Source: Hypericum androsaemum
Lineage: Eukaryota > Streptophyta > Magnoliopsida > Malpighiales > Hypericaceae
Reading direction: 5' to 3'
Assembly: GCA_963995505.1 (NCBI GenBank)
Contig: OZ023187.1
Coordinates: 2,487,501-2,551,500 of the forward strand
Length of the DNA: 64,000 bases
Shown: positions 10,944 through 22,330 of the stretch, one piece after another
Position numbering within the stretch: the first letter of the stretch is position 1
How the letters are laid out: the number at the start of each line of letters is the position of its first letter
Translations under genes and position numbers: made by a program
Notes under the pieces: model-generated
Database searches by the model: none
Seen by the model: only the letters and a program-made list of their open reading frames with translations
Told to the model about the DNA's origin: nothing

Positions 10944-13543
10944 ATGGCTTCCTTTATAGAATCTGGATGGCTGGTAACCCTTTTTCCATTTTTCTTTGAA
11001 TATTCTATCTGGGTTTTAATCCCTCTGATGTTTCTTCGTTTCTGGGTCTTAAAGTTCGTATCTTTAGATCTTTACTCTGTGATTTTTGTCTGTCTTTTCT
11101 GTTGTTTGTAGTTGTGGAATGGTCTTGTTTTAGTCAAAGTTTTGGTGGGTCCTTGAAGGGTTTAAGAGCCCTCGAGAGCTTGGATCGAATGTGGGGTCCC
11201 TGGATTAAGGGAAACAAAGGGTGCTCTCTGAGAGATTTAGGAGAGCTTAAAGGGGGTTGAGTGTTAATTGGATGGAAGTCCAATATAAAAAAGGCGCCTT
11301 TTGGGTTAGATTCATGCTCAATTCATGTCACATTGTTTTGGGAGGATTTTGTGGTTTGGATTGTTTACTTAATTGCTTCCTAGATTTGTTAATTTGTGAT
11401 GGCAATGGCTCGTAGATTTGGGTTATATAGTCGCCGAATGAGACATTAGTCAGTTTCTTTATCCTGCTAGATTCCATGTGGGGCTTAGCTCTACGATTTT
11501 TTTGTTGAACTTTCAGCAGTCGTGGTCGCAGCAGTTCGTGTATTTGATCTTCCAATGTGTTTAGTGCTCAAGTTGGTGTCTAATGAGATTTGGCGAGCTC
11601 ACAATTATGTCCTTTTTCGATGTTTGATGTGATCTGGATGCAGTACTTGATCACTCATTTCAGCGACTTCCAGCTTGCTTGCTTAGGAAGCTTCTTTCTG
11701 CATGAGAGTGTCTTCTTTTTATCCGGGCTTCCATTCATTTATCTCGAGAGGGCAGGATGGCTGAGCAAGTACAAGATTCAGGTTTGGATCCTAGATTGGC
11801 TCTTATTGATGTCTTCTTTATCAATCAAGTTCTTCATCTGCCCCTTCTAATGAAAAACTGGTGTATTTGTTAAAGATCCCCATCCCCGTGTCCTTCTGGA
11901 AGTCAATCTCAATCTACGTCCTTTCCCTGATCTGATCTTGTTTGCACTAGGCAGAGTTGTCGATGACACTAAATCTAGTCCATTAATATTTCCGGTTGCA
12001 AGTTCGGACATGTTGCTGTCACTGATTTCACCAGTTCTGTGCAGACCAAAAACAACACTCCGGCGGCTCAGGAGAAGTGCATTACTCGTCTACTGCTGTA
12101 TCACTTTGGTGTCAATCTACCTGTTATGCTGCTTTCGTATCCAGTCTTCAAATCCATGGGCATGCAGAGCAGTCTTCCATTGCCGTCCTGGTACTTTCAG
12201 GTTCTTTATGCACTATAGCTTTCTAGTATGGGCTATTCTGTTGTCTTGATGCACAGGCTAAGTACTATCGTCTCTTTATTGCTTCCTTCAGTTTTTTATA
12301 GCTCTGTGATTGCTAATTTCTGCCTCTGATTTTGTATTATGTGGAGTATATTCAACAGGAGTTTGTTTGGTTCTGCAGGAAAGTAGTTTTGTCCCAGATC
12401 ATATTCTACTTCATCCTTGAAGACTTTGTGTTCTATTGGGGACATAGGATTCTGCATACGAAGTGGCTGTACAAACATGTGCACAGTGTACATCACGAGT
12501 AAGTGAGGATAGCCCCGACTTCTCTAGCTCTTAGCTGTTTTTAATTTAGGTGCATGACGAGACCAAAACAACTAATTGGTTTTTTTGTTCATGTCTATAG
12601 GTATGCCACACCATTTGGATTGACTTCCGAATATGCTCACCCTGCCGAAATACTGTTCCTTGGCTTTGCTACCATTGTCGGTCCTGCTATCACTGGACCC
12701 CATCTGATGACATTATGGCTGTGGATGGTACTAAGAGTCATGGAGACTGTGGAAGCTCACTGCGGTTACCATTTCCCATGGAGCCTCTCCAATTTTATTC
12801 CATTGTATGGAGGGTGAGTACCTTTCTGTGTCCTGGTTTCAATCCAGTAGAACGGTATGTGTAGCTTCATTCTCATTGTTTTTTCTCAAATTTACGTCAT
12901 GAATTCTGCAGCGCCGATTTCCATGACTACCATCACCGCTTGCTATATACCAAGTCCGGAAACTACTCATCTACATTTGTCTACATGGACCGGTGAGTTC
13001 GTTGCTTACCGCTTCTTACATCTATTTGTCTGTTCTCCTCTGACTGGATTTCCATTACCTATCCGAGGCTGTCCAGCCATTTATATATGTTGTGGTGGGA
13101 ATTCAAGTATAGTCCTTAGTTAATACTAACCGATGATCATTGCATGTAGACGTCCATAGGGCGTTACAATTGAAGGCTTGTATGAACTGGATTGCATATC
13201 AGAATAATATCTGTACTGTTCTCCTATCTGTTGCGGGAGAGGTTCATGACTATGAACATGAAATGGATGCCATAAAGATGTCGTGAGCACCTTAGAGCTG
13301 ACTTGCTTTGGAAAATTCTGATTTTGGGATCCATCACATTGCTGAATTATCACTGTGGAATCAACTGGTTTAATCAAACATGATCCAAGACAGACCGAAC
13401 TGTTCGAATATGAATGTATTTCGGGTCAACTGTATGTGATCTGTATTGCATATGCCTGCAGGATATTCGGGACCGACACAGGTTACAGAAAGCTGAAGGC
13501 ACTGAAAACCCCTGGAATCGAAGCCGACGGGAAGCAAATGTGA
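10944..13543 (+). CDS. SMO2: SMO2-type 4-alpha-methylsterol monooxygenase (seven exons)
   Basis: ER-membrane non-haem di-iron oxidase that removes the second C4 methyl group during plant sterol synthesis, acting with a C3-dehydrogenase/decarboxylase and a ketoreductase. Exons: 10944-10973, 11644-11781, 12045-12190, 12379-12498, 12601-12813, 12912-12992, 13462-13543. All introns are GT-AG, and the phases join to 269 codons; Arabidopsis SMO2 is about 266. It starts MASFIESGW as in the SMO2 subfamily, unlike SMO1. The fatty-acid-hydroxylase histidine boxes are present: HRILH (127-131), HSVHH (140-144) and HDYHH (220-224). Several hydrophobic segments fit a membrane protein. One oddity: the codon across the last junction is CGG (Arg243), in MDRIFGTD, where plant SMO2 normally has Trp. 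One base (C for T) at 12991 explains this. It may be a real substitution or a sequencing error. Confidence 0.95.
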
Positions 13544-15110
13544 TCCTCGCGAGCAAACATTCTTTTATATAACCCGAACCGGGTTCCTTGCGGGCACCTG
13601 CGGCAAGTTCGAGCACCCAGCTCGATGATCCTGCGTGCGAACCATCCATCCATCATTTTTAGTGTCTAGTTGATGTTGGGTCCCTTTTCTCTTGTTTCTT
13701 CTTCCTGTGTTTCAACTAGTCATCAATCCTCTTGTTCATGCTTTCTCTTCACTGCTAATGTGTTTTTAATGTTCTTGATTATTTTGACCTCCTGGGCTTA
13801 ACCCATTCTAACTAAACTTTTCTCAAGATTCACAAAATCTTCAGATTCCTGGTCAATATTGGATTTTTTTTATTGAATTTTCAAACACAAGAAAATAGTA
13901 CATTTTCTAACAAATTATTTAACTTACGTAACATCTTTTCTCTTTTAATACATTTTCTACCCAACCAAAGCAAACTTTCAACCAAAGTACTTGATAACGA
14001 TGTCTTCAATGTGTGTGTAATTTTTTATTGTTAAAATTAGATCTTAGATTTCACACCGAGAATCATGATGATACATGTCTAAATCTTTACATGACAAAAC
14101 CACAAATAAAAAATAAGACCCGAGTCTTCCCTATTAATTTAGTATTCGAGTTTGGGTTCACCTAGATTCAAATTTTATCATATCCATCACAGCAAAAATA
14201 AGGTAAATGGCGACCGAACTTCCCTCCACGTGGCTGACGTGTAATGTGATTAATTAATTAGTTTTTTATATAAAATTTTGTATCTTAATACTCATTGAAA
14301 TGACTATTATACTTTGAACCAAGTAGTATTTTTAAAATGTTACAAACTTCTTATATATTTAACATTAATGTATTTTTAAATTCGAATTTAAATTAGAATA
14401 ATTCGTATCGTTCAGATATGTATTTGATTTGTTGGTGACTAATCAATTAGGTAGTGGAATGAACTTTATTTACCAACTTGGGGCCTTGGTGTCGCTATTT
14501 TGAGGACTCCCACCCACCAAATAGATCCATCTCTACCTTCTAAATAAATCGCATAGGAAGGAATAATCGAACCATAGTTTCGTATGCAATGTTACCAAAA
14601 TGTACAGTCAAATAATACAAGCTCATCCATTTCCAGAGTGCCTCGTGGCATCTTCTCTTCAGACCTTTTCTTGCCCAAATCATCCATGGTCCCAATCAAT
14701 TGATTTGCCTTCATAATTCAAAAGTGGCAAGGGAGACATTATTACAAAAAATATATATTAAAATTGTCCCAACGTAATATTAAGAGTTTGAATTTAAAAT
14801 ACACGATTATATAGGAATGGTTACTTTTCGAATTTAAAATTAGATTAACCGACTACGAGGTAGTGCTTTGAAAAGGCAAAATCAAACTTCAAATACAAAT
14901 GGAAACAATAATTATGAACAAATCTGTCCATTCAGTCGGATAATCTATTTTACATTTCCCTATTTTCGTTATAAACAAAACAAAAAAAAAGACCCCCAGT
15001 TGATCTCCCTCCCTGACAAATTTAAAAAAACATCATTAAAAAAGCGGAGAAAAAGATCAAAACGGGACGTAACACGTGGAGAAACCCAAAAGGGCAGAAA
15101 CGACCGGTCG
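13544..15110. other. Region between convergent SMO2 and PP2C genes
   Basis: The start holds the SMO2 3' UTR (a C/T-rich stretch at 13680-13760); the end holds the PP2C 3' flank. In between the sequence is AT-rich with no convincing coding frame, RNA or element ends. Confidence 0.5.
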
Positions 15111-16597
15111 TTAAGACGTGTCGTTCCTGAGATCGACCACGACCACGCTTACGTTGTCCCTGCTGTGCCTAGCCAGGGCCAGCTTTGTCAGCAACATTGA
15201 CGCGTCCCAACACGCCTTGTCCAACACCTCATCCTCCCCGTTCCGTCCACCGCTTTCGGAATTTTGTCGCAACGGTGTTAAAAATTTGTTGTTCGCCTTG
15301 CCCTTGAGGCACATCCTTGCGACGCTGCAGGCGGTGTCGTTCGACACCACGTCCCACAGCCCGTCGCTCGCGAGGATCAGGCACTCGTCGTCCTCGCTCC
15401 GCTCCACGACCATCACCTCCGGCTCGCAGCTCACGTACGGCTTCAGGTAGTTATCGCCTGAAATAGAAAGCACAAGAAATGTTACATGTACTGATTTGCT
15501 TTCATCGATATTTGTTTTTTTTAATCCGGTGCTGACCTATGGCTCGAGACATGGCGAGGACTCCGAGTACTCGTGGACCGTCCCAGTAGATAACACGTCC
15601 TCCGGCTTCTTGGATCCGGTTCAGCTCGTCCGGTCGGTCCGGCTAGAAACCCATGAAGAAACCGCGTCAATTATTTAAATATTAATCAAAATTCGGCTAC
15701 TGAAAAAAGAGAAAAAATAGAGGTAATAGTAACCACCTTGTGATCGGAGGAGAGGGGGATGGCCTTGCCGCCGCGGCACAAGACAGCCCTCGAGTCGCCG
15801 CAATTGGCCACCACGATTTGGGTGGGCGTCACCACGGCGACGACGGCCGTGGACCCGACGGCGTCGCACTCCGGCGACTGCAGCCCGCACTTGCAGTTGG
15901 AACGGACCTCGCCCTCGTTCCATGTAACCACCTCGTCGTCCATCCTCCGGAAGCTTCTCCCCATCGCGCCTTCCCACCCCGTCGGGGAGGAAGACGGCGA
16001 GGCGGAGGAGCCGCCGTCGAGCTCCTCCTTCACTATTTCGTGCAACCTCTCCCTGCACTTCGTCGCCACCTTTCAACATAACACGTGAACAAATTCAGTA
16101 TCCAACCCGACTAATCTAAGTTCGAGGAAAATAATATTTAAACGTCAAAACAAATGGATAAAGTGTCATACATGGGAGCAGCCGTGGCCGTCGTAGACGC
16201 CGAAGTAGTGCAACTCCGGGCCGGCGGACGGGCTGAAACAAGGATGGGCCGATACGGCGTCCTCCATGTCCCTCCGGCGGCCGCACACGGAAGAGACGCC
16301 GTACCTCGTGTGGGTCCCCGAGGGAGACCCGCCACTGCAGTTCTCCACCGCGTTCTGGCACTCCCGCGGGAAGAACGCCGCCTTCTTCCGCTTGGGTGAT
16401 AGCGACTCCTCACCAGCCGGAACAGTACCAGTACAACCGCTATACCTGCGGCTCTGCGGCGGGTCCATGAACTTGAACCGCCGGATCTCCATTCTTCGCC
16501 GCCGGGCCGTCTTCGAGGCGGAATTCTCCACCGGATCCTTGGCCGGAGAAGCCTCGCCGGACTTGCCCACCACCACCCCACAGCAAATCTCCGCCAT
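15111..16597 (-). CDS. Clade A protein phosphatase 2C, ABA-signalling type (four exons)
   Basis: Mn/Mg-dependent Ser/Thr phosphatase that keeps SnRK2 kinases inactive until ABA-bound PYR/PYL receptors trap it. Minus-strand exons: 16597-16172, 16069-15737, 15642-15537, 15457-15111. All introns are GT-AG and the reading gives 403 codons, near the roughly 400 of Arabidopsis PP2CA/AHG3. The catalytic domain begins [17 protein letters not shown] and carries VYDGHG (D136), [35 protein letters not shown] (D320) and the C-terminal [11 protein letters not shown]. Trp273 in [12 protein letters not shown] is the lock tryptophan diagnostic of clade A; it inserts beside the ABA-receptor gate. The N-terminus [11 protein letters not shown] followed by a basic [12 protein letters not shown] segment fits the PP2CA/HAI side of the clade. 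The ATG at 16597 is preferred because it precedes MAEICC. All key residues are present. A foldback MULE lies 254 bases upstream. Confidence 0.95.
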
Positions 16598-16850
16598 GAA
16601 CACCTCTACTAAAGCAAGGAAGCAGACAGAATTATTACGAGTAGAAAGGAAGCGAGAAGCGAGAAGCGAGCTGAATGTTTCTGGGGAAGATGGTTTTTAT
16701 GAGAGGAGAAGAAAACATGAAACGCGCGCTTCGGAGGGGGAGAGGCTTTTAAATGGTGTGGGGGAGTCAAGTAGCTGTTGTGCCTTTTTGGGTATTCGCC
16801 TCGCTACCGGGCACCTGTATAAAAAGTCATTCACCCCATACAATGTATTG
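16598..16850 (-). promoter_or_regulatory. Proximal promoter and 5' UTR of the PP2C gene
   Basis: Only about 253 bases separate the PP2C ATG from the MULE end at 16851. On the minus strand a TATA-like ccatttaaaagcc lies at about 16742-16754, some 145-155 bases before the ATG. No CACGTG ABRE core is visible in this stretch, although ABA-inducible ABREs are common in clade A PP2C promoters. Any such elements would have to lie beyond the transposon. Confidence 0.45.
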
Positions 16851-17152
16851 GAGTAATTTTCTAAAAGGGGGTTTATTTCTCCGACAATTCTCTGAATGGA
16901 ATTTTCGGGGAATGTTTTCCTTGTCTGGGGTTGAGTACGAAACCGCTCTGCGGGGAGCGTTTCAGCTTTGCACAAAATCGCTGCTCCGTGAGCGTTTTCT
17001 ATTCAAAACGCTCCAATTACAGCGTTTTCAGACAAAAGTTGAATCCACAGCTCGGCTCGGCTATAGGGGCAATTTTTGCCAAAAACCGCTATGCTCTGTG
17101 TTACAAAAAAAAATTAGCTACGGCGAGCAAGGGGGAGAAAATCCAAATAAAA

Positions 17153-17210
17153 ACACACAAGACCTCCACATTTTTAGATAAGCGCTCTAACCAACCGAAC
17201 TACGAGAGCT
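17153..17210 (-). other. tRNA-like segment carried in left MULE arm
   Basis: Read on the minus strand, gctctcgtagttcggttgg followed by ttagagcg resembles a tRNA acceptor 5' strand plus D-arm with an A-box. A degenerate anticodon arm and ggaggtcttg, like a variable loop, come next. A T-arm (GGTTCGA) is lacking. The best resemblance is to a plant tRNA-Thr-type gene, but I would not insist on isotype. It is not a functional tRNA gene. Confidence 0.45.
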
Positions 17211-17456
17211 TATTGATTTATAACTTTGTAATAAATAATATATTTCATAGATAAGGGTTCTATGAAATATGTAACATATTATTTTTTAAATAAATACGTA
17301 TTTGTATAAAATAATATTTTTAAAGTAAAAATATAAAAATAATATATTTCATAAATACATATTTATTTAATAAATAATATATTATATAAATACAAATATA
17401 TGTAATATAAATAATTAATAATATATTACATAAATATAGATAATATATTACATAAA

Positions 17457-17712
17457 ACGCTCCCCATGAAGCGGTTTCTGGTCCTTTTTTTCGACCAGAA
17501 ACCGCTCCATGGGGAGCAGTTTTTGGTCGAAAAAGAAAACGCTCCCCATGGAGTGGTTTCTGGTCGAAAAAGAAAACGCTCCCCATGGAGCAGTTTCTGG
17601 TCAAAAAAGAAAAAGGAAAATATTTCATAAATATATTATTTTTAGATAAATACGTATTCCCATAGAGCTGTTTTTGGTCGAAAAAGAAAAAGCTTCCCAT
17701 GGAGTGGTTTCT
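17457..17712. repeat. Tandem repeat core of the foldback element
   Basis: Repeats of a roughly 38-40-base unit including cgctccccatggagcagttt followed by ctggtcgaaaaagaaa. At least four recognisable copies are present, with one inverted copy near 17490-17520. It lies at the centre between the two long arms. Confidence 0.8.
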
Positions 17713-18019
17713 AGCTTAAAAATAATATATTTTATAAATATATTACATATATTATTTTTTAAATAAATACGTATTTATGTAATATATTATCTATATTTAT
17801 GTAATATGTTATTATTTATTTATATTACATATATTTGTATTTATATAATATATTATTTATTAAATAAATAAATATGTATTTATGAAATATATTATTTTTA
17901 CATTTTTACTTAAAAAATATTATTTTATACAAATATGTATTTATTTAAAAAATAATATGTTACATATTTCCTAGAACCCTTATCTATGAAATATATAATT
18001 TATTACAAAGTTATAAATC

Positions 18020-18050
18020 AGTAAGCTCTCGTAGTTCAGTTGGTTAGAAG
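18020..18050 (+). other. tRNA-like segment carried in right MULE arm
   Basis: agctctcgtagttcagttgg plus ttagaagg on the plus strand is the mirror partner of 17153-17210. It is truncated after the D-arm; the anticodon part seen in the left arm has been lost. Confidence 0.45.
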
Positions 18051-18369
18051 GATTTTCTCTCCCTTCTCACCGTAGCTAATTTTTTTGTGTGGTGACAACA
18101 CAAAAACGCTGGGAGCATAGCAGTTTTTGGCAAAAATTGCCCCCAGTAGCTAAGCCGAGCTGTGGATTCAACTTTTGTTTGAAAACGCTCCAATTTGAGC
18201 ATTTTGAATAGAAAACACTCGTGGAGCAGTGATTTTTGTGCAAAGCTGAAACGCTCCCCGCATAGCGGTTTCGTACTCGACCCCAGACAAGGAAAACATC
18301 TCCTGACAACCCCATTCAGGGAATTGTCGGGAAAATAAACCCCCATTTGGAAAATTACCCAATGTATTG

Positions 18370-19520
18370 TAAATGTTTTAGCCCTCCCTCGATTATCTCG
18401 TAGGATTAATGATACGGACGACGTAGGATCATATATAGCGGTGTCAATGTCAAAGTGGATTTCGATCTTGCCGAGGTGTTCTTTCCTTCTTGTAAGTTTT
18501 TTCCACTGAATTTTATCACAAAAGAATTTTACTGACGTCGGTCACTGCAATTTTCAAAGAGGTGATTCTGCACTAGGTAGTAGTAGCCATCACAATGATG
18601 GTCACTTAAAGGGACTTTTATTTAGGAGACTAGGTTACGAGTAGTATGTCTCTCTGTAATGTACTTGTCATTTAATTAAGTTTTTATATATGGGAGTTTG
18701 CCCCTCTATTTTCAACCAAAAAATGCATTGTAATAATATACAGAACGCATGAGTGTTCGAGTTAAATATTGTTCTAGTATAATCAAAATATTGCAATATT
18801 ATTCTAGATTAATCAAGAGGTATCAAATACGAATTATCAAAAAAGCAACAATGTTAAATATTTTTTAAGAATTTTCATATCGAACAAGTGAATATCCAAC
18901 ACAATACATCATAAGAGTAGATATTTCAGTCATATACACAAAACACACTACTCTTTCAGCTAATACTGTCATAATTTCAACAATATCTCCTCAAATAAAG
19001 TTTAGCTTTCAAAAATAAAAATAAATAAAATTTATTGACCAAGGTTTACAATGACTTTTAACTTCACCAATATGCAATAATCTAAATATCTAATTGTGCG
19101 AGGACAAGATCTTGTAAAAATCTCCGAATACAAATTCACAATATAAATCTGGAACATATAAAAGTGAATTAGAGTTGATAATACTTTTAACAATTGCACA
19201 TGTCTACGGCAAAAGGGCAAGAGGGTGGACCGATTTGACAAGGGAAATGTCTCAAAAAAAAGTTGACAACGGAAGGTTAAGCCGTCGCCATCAAGAGGCC
19301 AAAACCAATGCCGTTCTCTTAGTCCTCCTCCCGCCGAAATCCGGCCCATCTCTGCCGTTGGATCAGAGCGCCCCCGGCTTCAGGTCACAACACGTGCTCC
19401 TTCCGTGGCCCAATCGCGGGCCACCACTGCCGATACCTACTTCCTGTCCTTTACTAACACGCATCTCCCTCTCTCTTCCATAATAGTTTTCCATGTTAAA
19501 TTTTTGTATTTAGAGCCTAA
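18370..19520. other. Intergenic sequence, no gene seen
   Basis: AT-rich to about 19200, then a GC-richer stretch (19300-19480) with an open but unconvincing frame (19175-19483, plus). No family resemblance, splice context or element ends recognised. Confidence 0.45.
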
Positions 19521-19529
19521 TAATTTATA

Positions 19530-19855
19530 GGGTAAATTACTTCCTAGTCCCTGCTATTTGGTGATCCTCCCCCTCAGATCCCTACATTTTCAAAAAAGAT
19601 TTTACCATCCCCCGACTTTGATTTTAGAAATTCTCGGTCTCTGGCTGACGTCAGCACCCATTTTTTTCATGGAAATGACCAAAATACCCTATGGTCATTT
19701 TTCTTGACAAAAAACCAAAAAAATGAGTGCTAACGTCAGCAAAGGACCCGAGAGTTTCTAAAACCAAAGTCAGGAGATGGTAAAATTATTTTTGAAAATG
19801 CAGGGACCCGAGAAGAAGGATGATCAAATACCAGAGACTATGTGATAATTTACCC
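19530..19855. mobile_element. Small foldback MULE (MITE-sized) with perfect 9-bp target duplication
   Basis: A 326-bp near-palindromic element. The left end GGGTAAATTACTTCCTAG and the right end (complement of ataatttaccc) pair along most of the length; for example, tgacgtcagcaccc pairs with gtgctaacgtca. Perfect 9-bp direct repeats TAATTTATA lie at 19521-19529 and 19856-19864. It is non-coding and belongs with the GRG-starting MULE termini elsewhere in this window. Confidence 0.92.
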
Positions 19856-19864
19856 TAATTTATA

Positions 19865-20865
19865 TGACTTTAACTTAAGACTCTATTGACATTAGGTGAA
19901 TTTAGTTGTTTCTCTAAGCTCTAACATTCACAGTTGATCGAGCTATATTTTAAGGTGAATCTCTCGAGAATACTTTTTAATCCGTGAGATTTAAAGTTAA
20001 AATTTTATTAAGTGGATCTTAATCTAATACTACTTGAAACATGATTTTAATATTTTGAACCAGCTCACATTTCCCAGCCTTTTAAAATATAAATACTCGC
20101 TAATCAATATCTTTTAATTAACAAAATTACAACAAGCGTTTTGGTAATTCATCTTTCAACTTTTCTGGATAAAATTGTAATAAGTGAGGATAACAAAACA
20201 GTTAGAAATTTAGAATTGAGCCAAACGAACACCACCTTTTCCTCCGGAAAAAAAAGCGAAAGGTAAATTATGGCCCAATCAGAAGTCTATACGTATCAAT
20301 CTAGCTAGTGGCCTTACGTTAATTAGTGGACCTACACGTCAACACTTTTGTGAATTGATGGTATTTCCTTTGATCAATGGCAGAAAACTAATTTCAAATA
20401 GTAAAAAATGTAATTTTGTGAATTTAGTTATACGAATTTAATCGTATTTAAAATCTGATCAATTCAAATTTAATTTTTTTAGTTAATCAATACAAATTTA
20501 ATTAATCAGTCAAAATAGCACGTAATCTATAAAATAGTTAAATAAAGTATTGATTATTTTCTGCCAGTTTGAAGAATGTCAAGGACAAAAAACCCACGTC
20601 TTTCTTGTTAGTGCCACGTGCCCTCTATCTTTATGGACCCTCCGTTAATTATGGCTGACATGACAAGTTCCGGGGCAGAAAAAATGCAGACGGCGATATA
20701 TAAAAAGTTTTCAATTAACGTACAATGTGATATACCAAATTCTGATACTATGTCGATTAAAACACGTAAAAAGGATACTATGTCGATTAAAACACGTAAA
20801 AGGACAAGCATATTATCCATATTTTTCGGCTACCTAATATGTCACAATATGTCAATATTACAGGT
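19865..20865. other. AT-rich intergenic sequence with a 30-bp tandem doublet
   Basis: No gene recognised. At 20744-20803 a 30-base unit (gatactatgtcgattaaaac followed by acgtaaaaag) is repeated twice head to tail with almost no divergence, implying recent slippage. Confidence 0.6.
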
Positions 20866-21542
20866 CTAGGGTATGTTAACTTTGACTGGGTCTAGGGTAG
20901 GGTATGGGTATGGGTCCATGTTTAGAAGTAGGATCTAGGATAGGGTATGAATCCATAGCTAGACTCTGTGGGTCAGACCATACCCTTATATTTTTACCCT
21001 ATTTTAGACTCTACCCTAATTAGACTCTAGTTAGACCCTTGTTAGACCGTATTGATAAAATATATAATATACTTTACGGTTAACTTTAACATATTTATTA
21101 TGTTATTCTGCAACTAGCTTAGAAGATGTCGTGAATGATGGATCACTAGAAGCTGACATGCTATATTTTTTTTTGTTGAATTGTTTATGTACTTCAAACT
21201 CTAAAAAAAACCTTGGACTATTGAAATTAAATTGCAAAATTTGATGTTTCATCAATTTTCTATTGAATGTTGATGTGTCACATAGTAGATGTCTTGAATT
21301 TATTTAAATTTTATATAAAAATTAAGTTTTGATTAAAAATTATCAAAATGCAGAACGTTAAAGGGTCGGACCCTGCAGACCCTGTAGACCCTAGGTCTCC
21401 AGAAGGGTAGGGTATGAATCTAACAATAAAAAATTTGTAGGGTCAAGGGTAGGGTATGGGTCCATAAAAACAATTAGAGTATGGGTAGGGTCCTATCAAT
21501 ACCCTACCCTACCCTACCCTACCCTACCCATTGCCATCCCTG
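20866..21542. mobile_element. Non-autonomous hAT-like element with GGGTA-rich subterminal repeats
   Basis: Both flanks carry many copies of gggtagggtatgggt in opposing orientation. The right end, accctacccattgccatccctg, complements CAGGGATGGCAATGGGTA, a widespread plant hAT terminus. The left terminus is not preserved and no 8-bp duplication was found. There is no coding capacity. Confidence 0.6.
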
Positions 21543-21782
21543 GCAAGGAGAAAGACAACTAAAACATAACAAATATTTTTGAGATAATTACTGACAGAAT
21601 TTCAGGGTATAGTCAAATAGACTCTGAGGACCCTTTAGTTTCCCTACTAATTGCTGAGCCCCTGTAGTTTGGTTATTATTATACTTTAGGATCCCTGGCT
21701 TAAGTAAATGACTCAAATACACTAGCAAAATTTTAAAAAAAAATAAAATAATACATGGCTTCTGGGAGGAATAGCCGAAGGG

Positions 21783-22160
21783 GAAGTCCGGTGGGAACGA
21801 CAAAGATGGAGGCCAAACCACGAGACGACCAAGGAATAGATCCCGGCGACGAAGAACTGGTCCTCGTGGAGGGCGGAGAAGAGCGTTTGGGTGAAGTAGC
21901 CGAAGGTGAAGTCCGGCGGGAACGACGAAGATGGAGGCCGAACCACAAGACAAACAAAGGAATAGATCCCGAAGACGAAGAACCGGTCCTCGTGGAGGGC
22001 GGAGGAGAGTGTTTGGGTGGAGTAGCCGAAGGGGAAGTCCGGCCGGAACGACGAAGATGGAAGCCAAACCACGAGATGACGAAGGAATGGATCCCGGCGA
22101 CGAAGAACCGATCCTCGTGGAGGGCAGAGTAGCCGAAGGGGAAGTCCGGCGAGAGCGGTG
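21783..22160. repeat. Minisatellite inside the gene-capturing MULE
   Basis: Four copies of a roughly 125-base unit start at gaagtccgg (21783, 21908, 22034, 22141). Each carries aacgacgaagatgg, gaatagatcccg and cctcgtggagggc. Spacings are 125, 126 and 107 bases. The units derive from the captured coding sequence, since PDFPFGYS-like frames recur on the minus strand, so long antisense frames here are repeat artefacts. Confidence 0.85.
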
Positions 22161-22330
22161 AGGAAATGTCCCAGGAGCCAGAGGCTGGGTCATAGATCTC
22201 GACGGTGAGCCGCTCCTCGATGTCGATGAGTGCGCCGATAAATTGGACGATGCCGCCGATGAAGAAGGACGGTGCACCGCCGAAGGGGAAGACTTCGATG
22301 AGGGGGGTAAGCTCTTCTTCCTTCGCGAAG
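22150..22330 (-). pseudogene. Captured F-box/kelch-like exon fragment
   Basis: The minus strand encodes an uninterrupted stretch with FFIGGIVQFIGALIDIEERL followed by TVEIYDPASGSWDISSPL. The motif 'V-E-x-Y-D-P-x-x-x-x-W' is typical of kelch-repeat blades in plant F-box/kelch proteins. Start, end and neighbouring exons are missing, and it sits between MULE arms, so it is a transduplicated fragment. The parental gene is not in this window. Confidence 0.6.

Larger units (their letters stand above)
16851..18360. mobile_element. Foldback MULE-type transposon with 9-bp target duplication
   Basis: Termini GAGTAATTTTC (left) and the complement of ggaaaattaccc (right, GGGTAATTTTCC) are imperfect inverted repeats extending about 600 bases inward. 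Landmarks such as ttttccttgtctggggt, aaaagttgaatccacagctc and tagataagggttct occur in both arms in opposite orientation. Perfect 9-bp direct repeats AATGTATTG flank the element at 16842-16850 and 18361-18369. A 9-bp duplication with long inverted arms is the Mutator-superfamily signature. No transposase frame is present. The 1510-bp element is almost entirely arms around a small tandem-repeat core. Confidence 0.92.

Noticed and set aside
15740..16088. Overlapping open frames on both strands in PP2C exon 2
   Set aside because: Shadows of the real minus-strand exon 16069-15737, which carries the phosphatase motifs and good splice sites.
16266..16856. Long plus-strand open frame over the PP2C first exon
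   Set aside because: It is antisense to the PP2C exon, arises from GC-rich codon bias and has no domain.
17260..17456. AT-rich alternating block that could suggest a replication origin or matrix-attachment region
   Set aside because: It is mirrored in the other arm of the foldback MULE and explained as transposon sequence.
19175..19483. 102-codon plus-strand frame
   Set aside because: Composition is Pro/Leu-rich with no motif, and its upstream half is AT-rich non-coding sequence.
21500..21535. ACCCT tandem repeats resembling an interstitial telomere
   Set aside because: The unit is five bases, not the plant CCCTAAA heptamer, and it belongs to the subterminal repeats of a hAT-like element.
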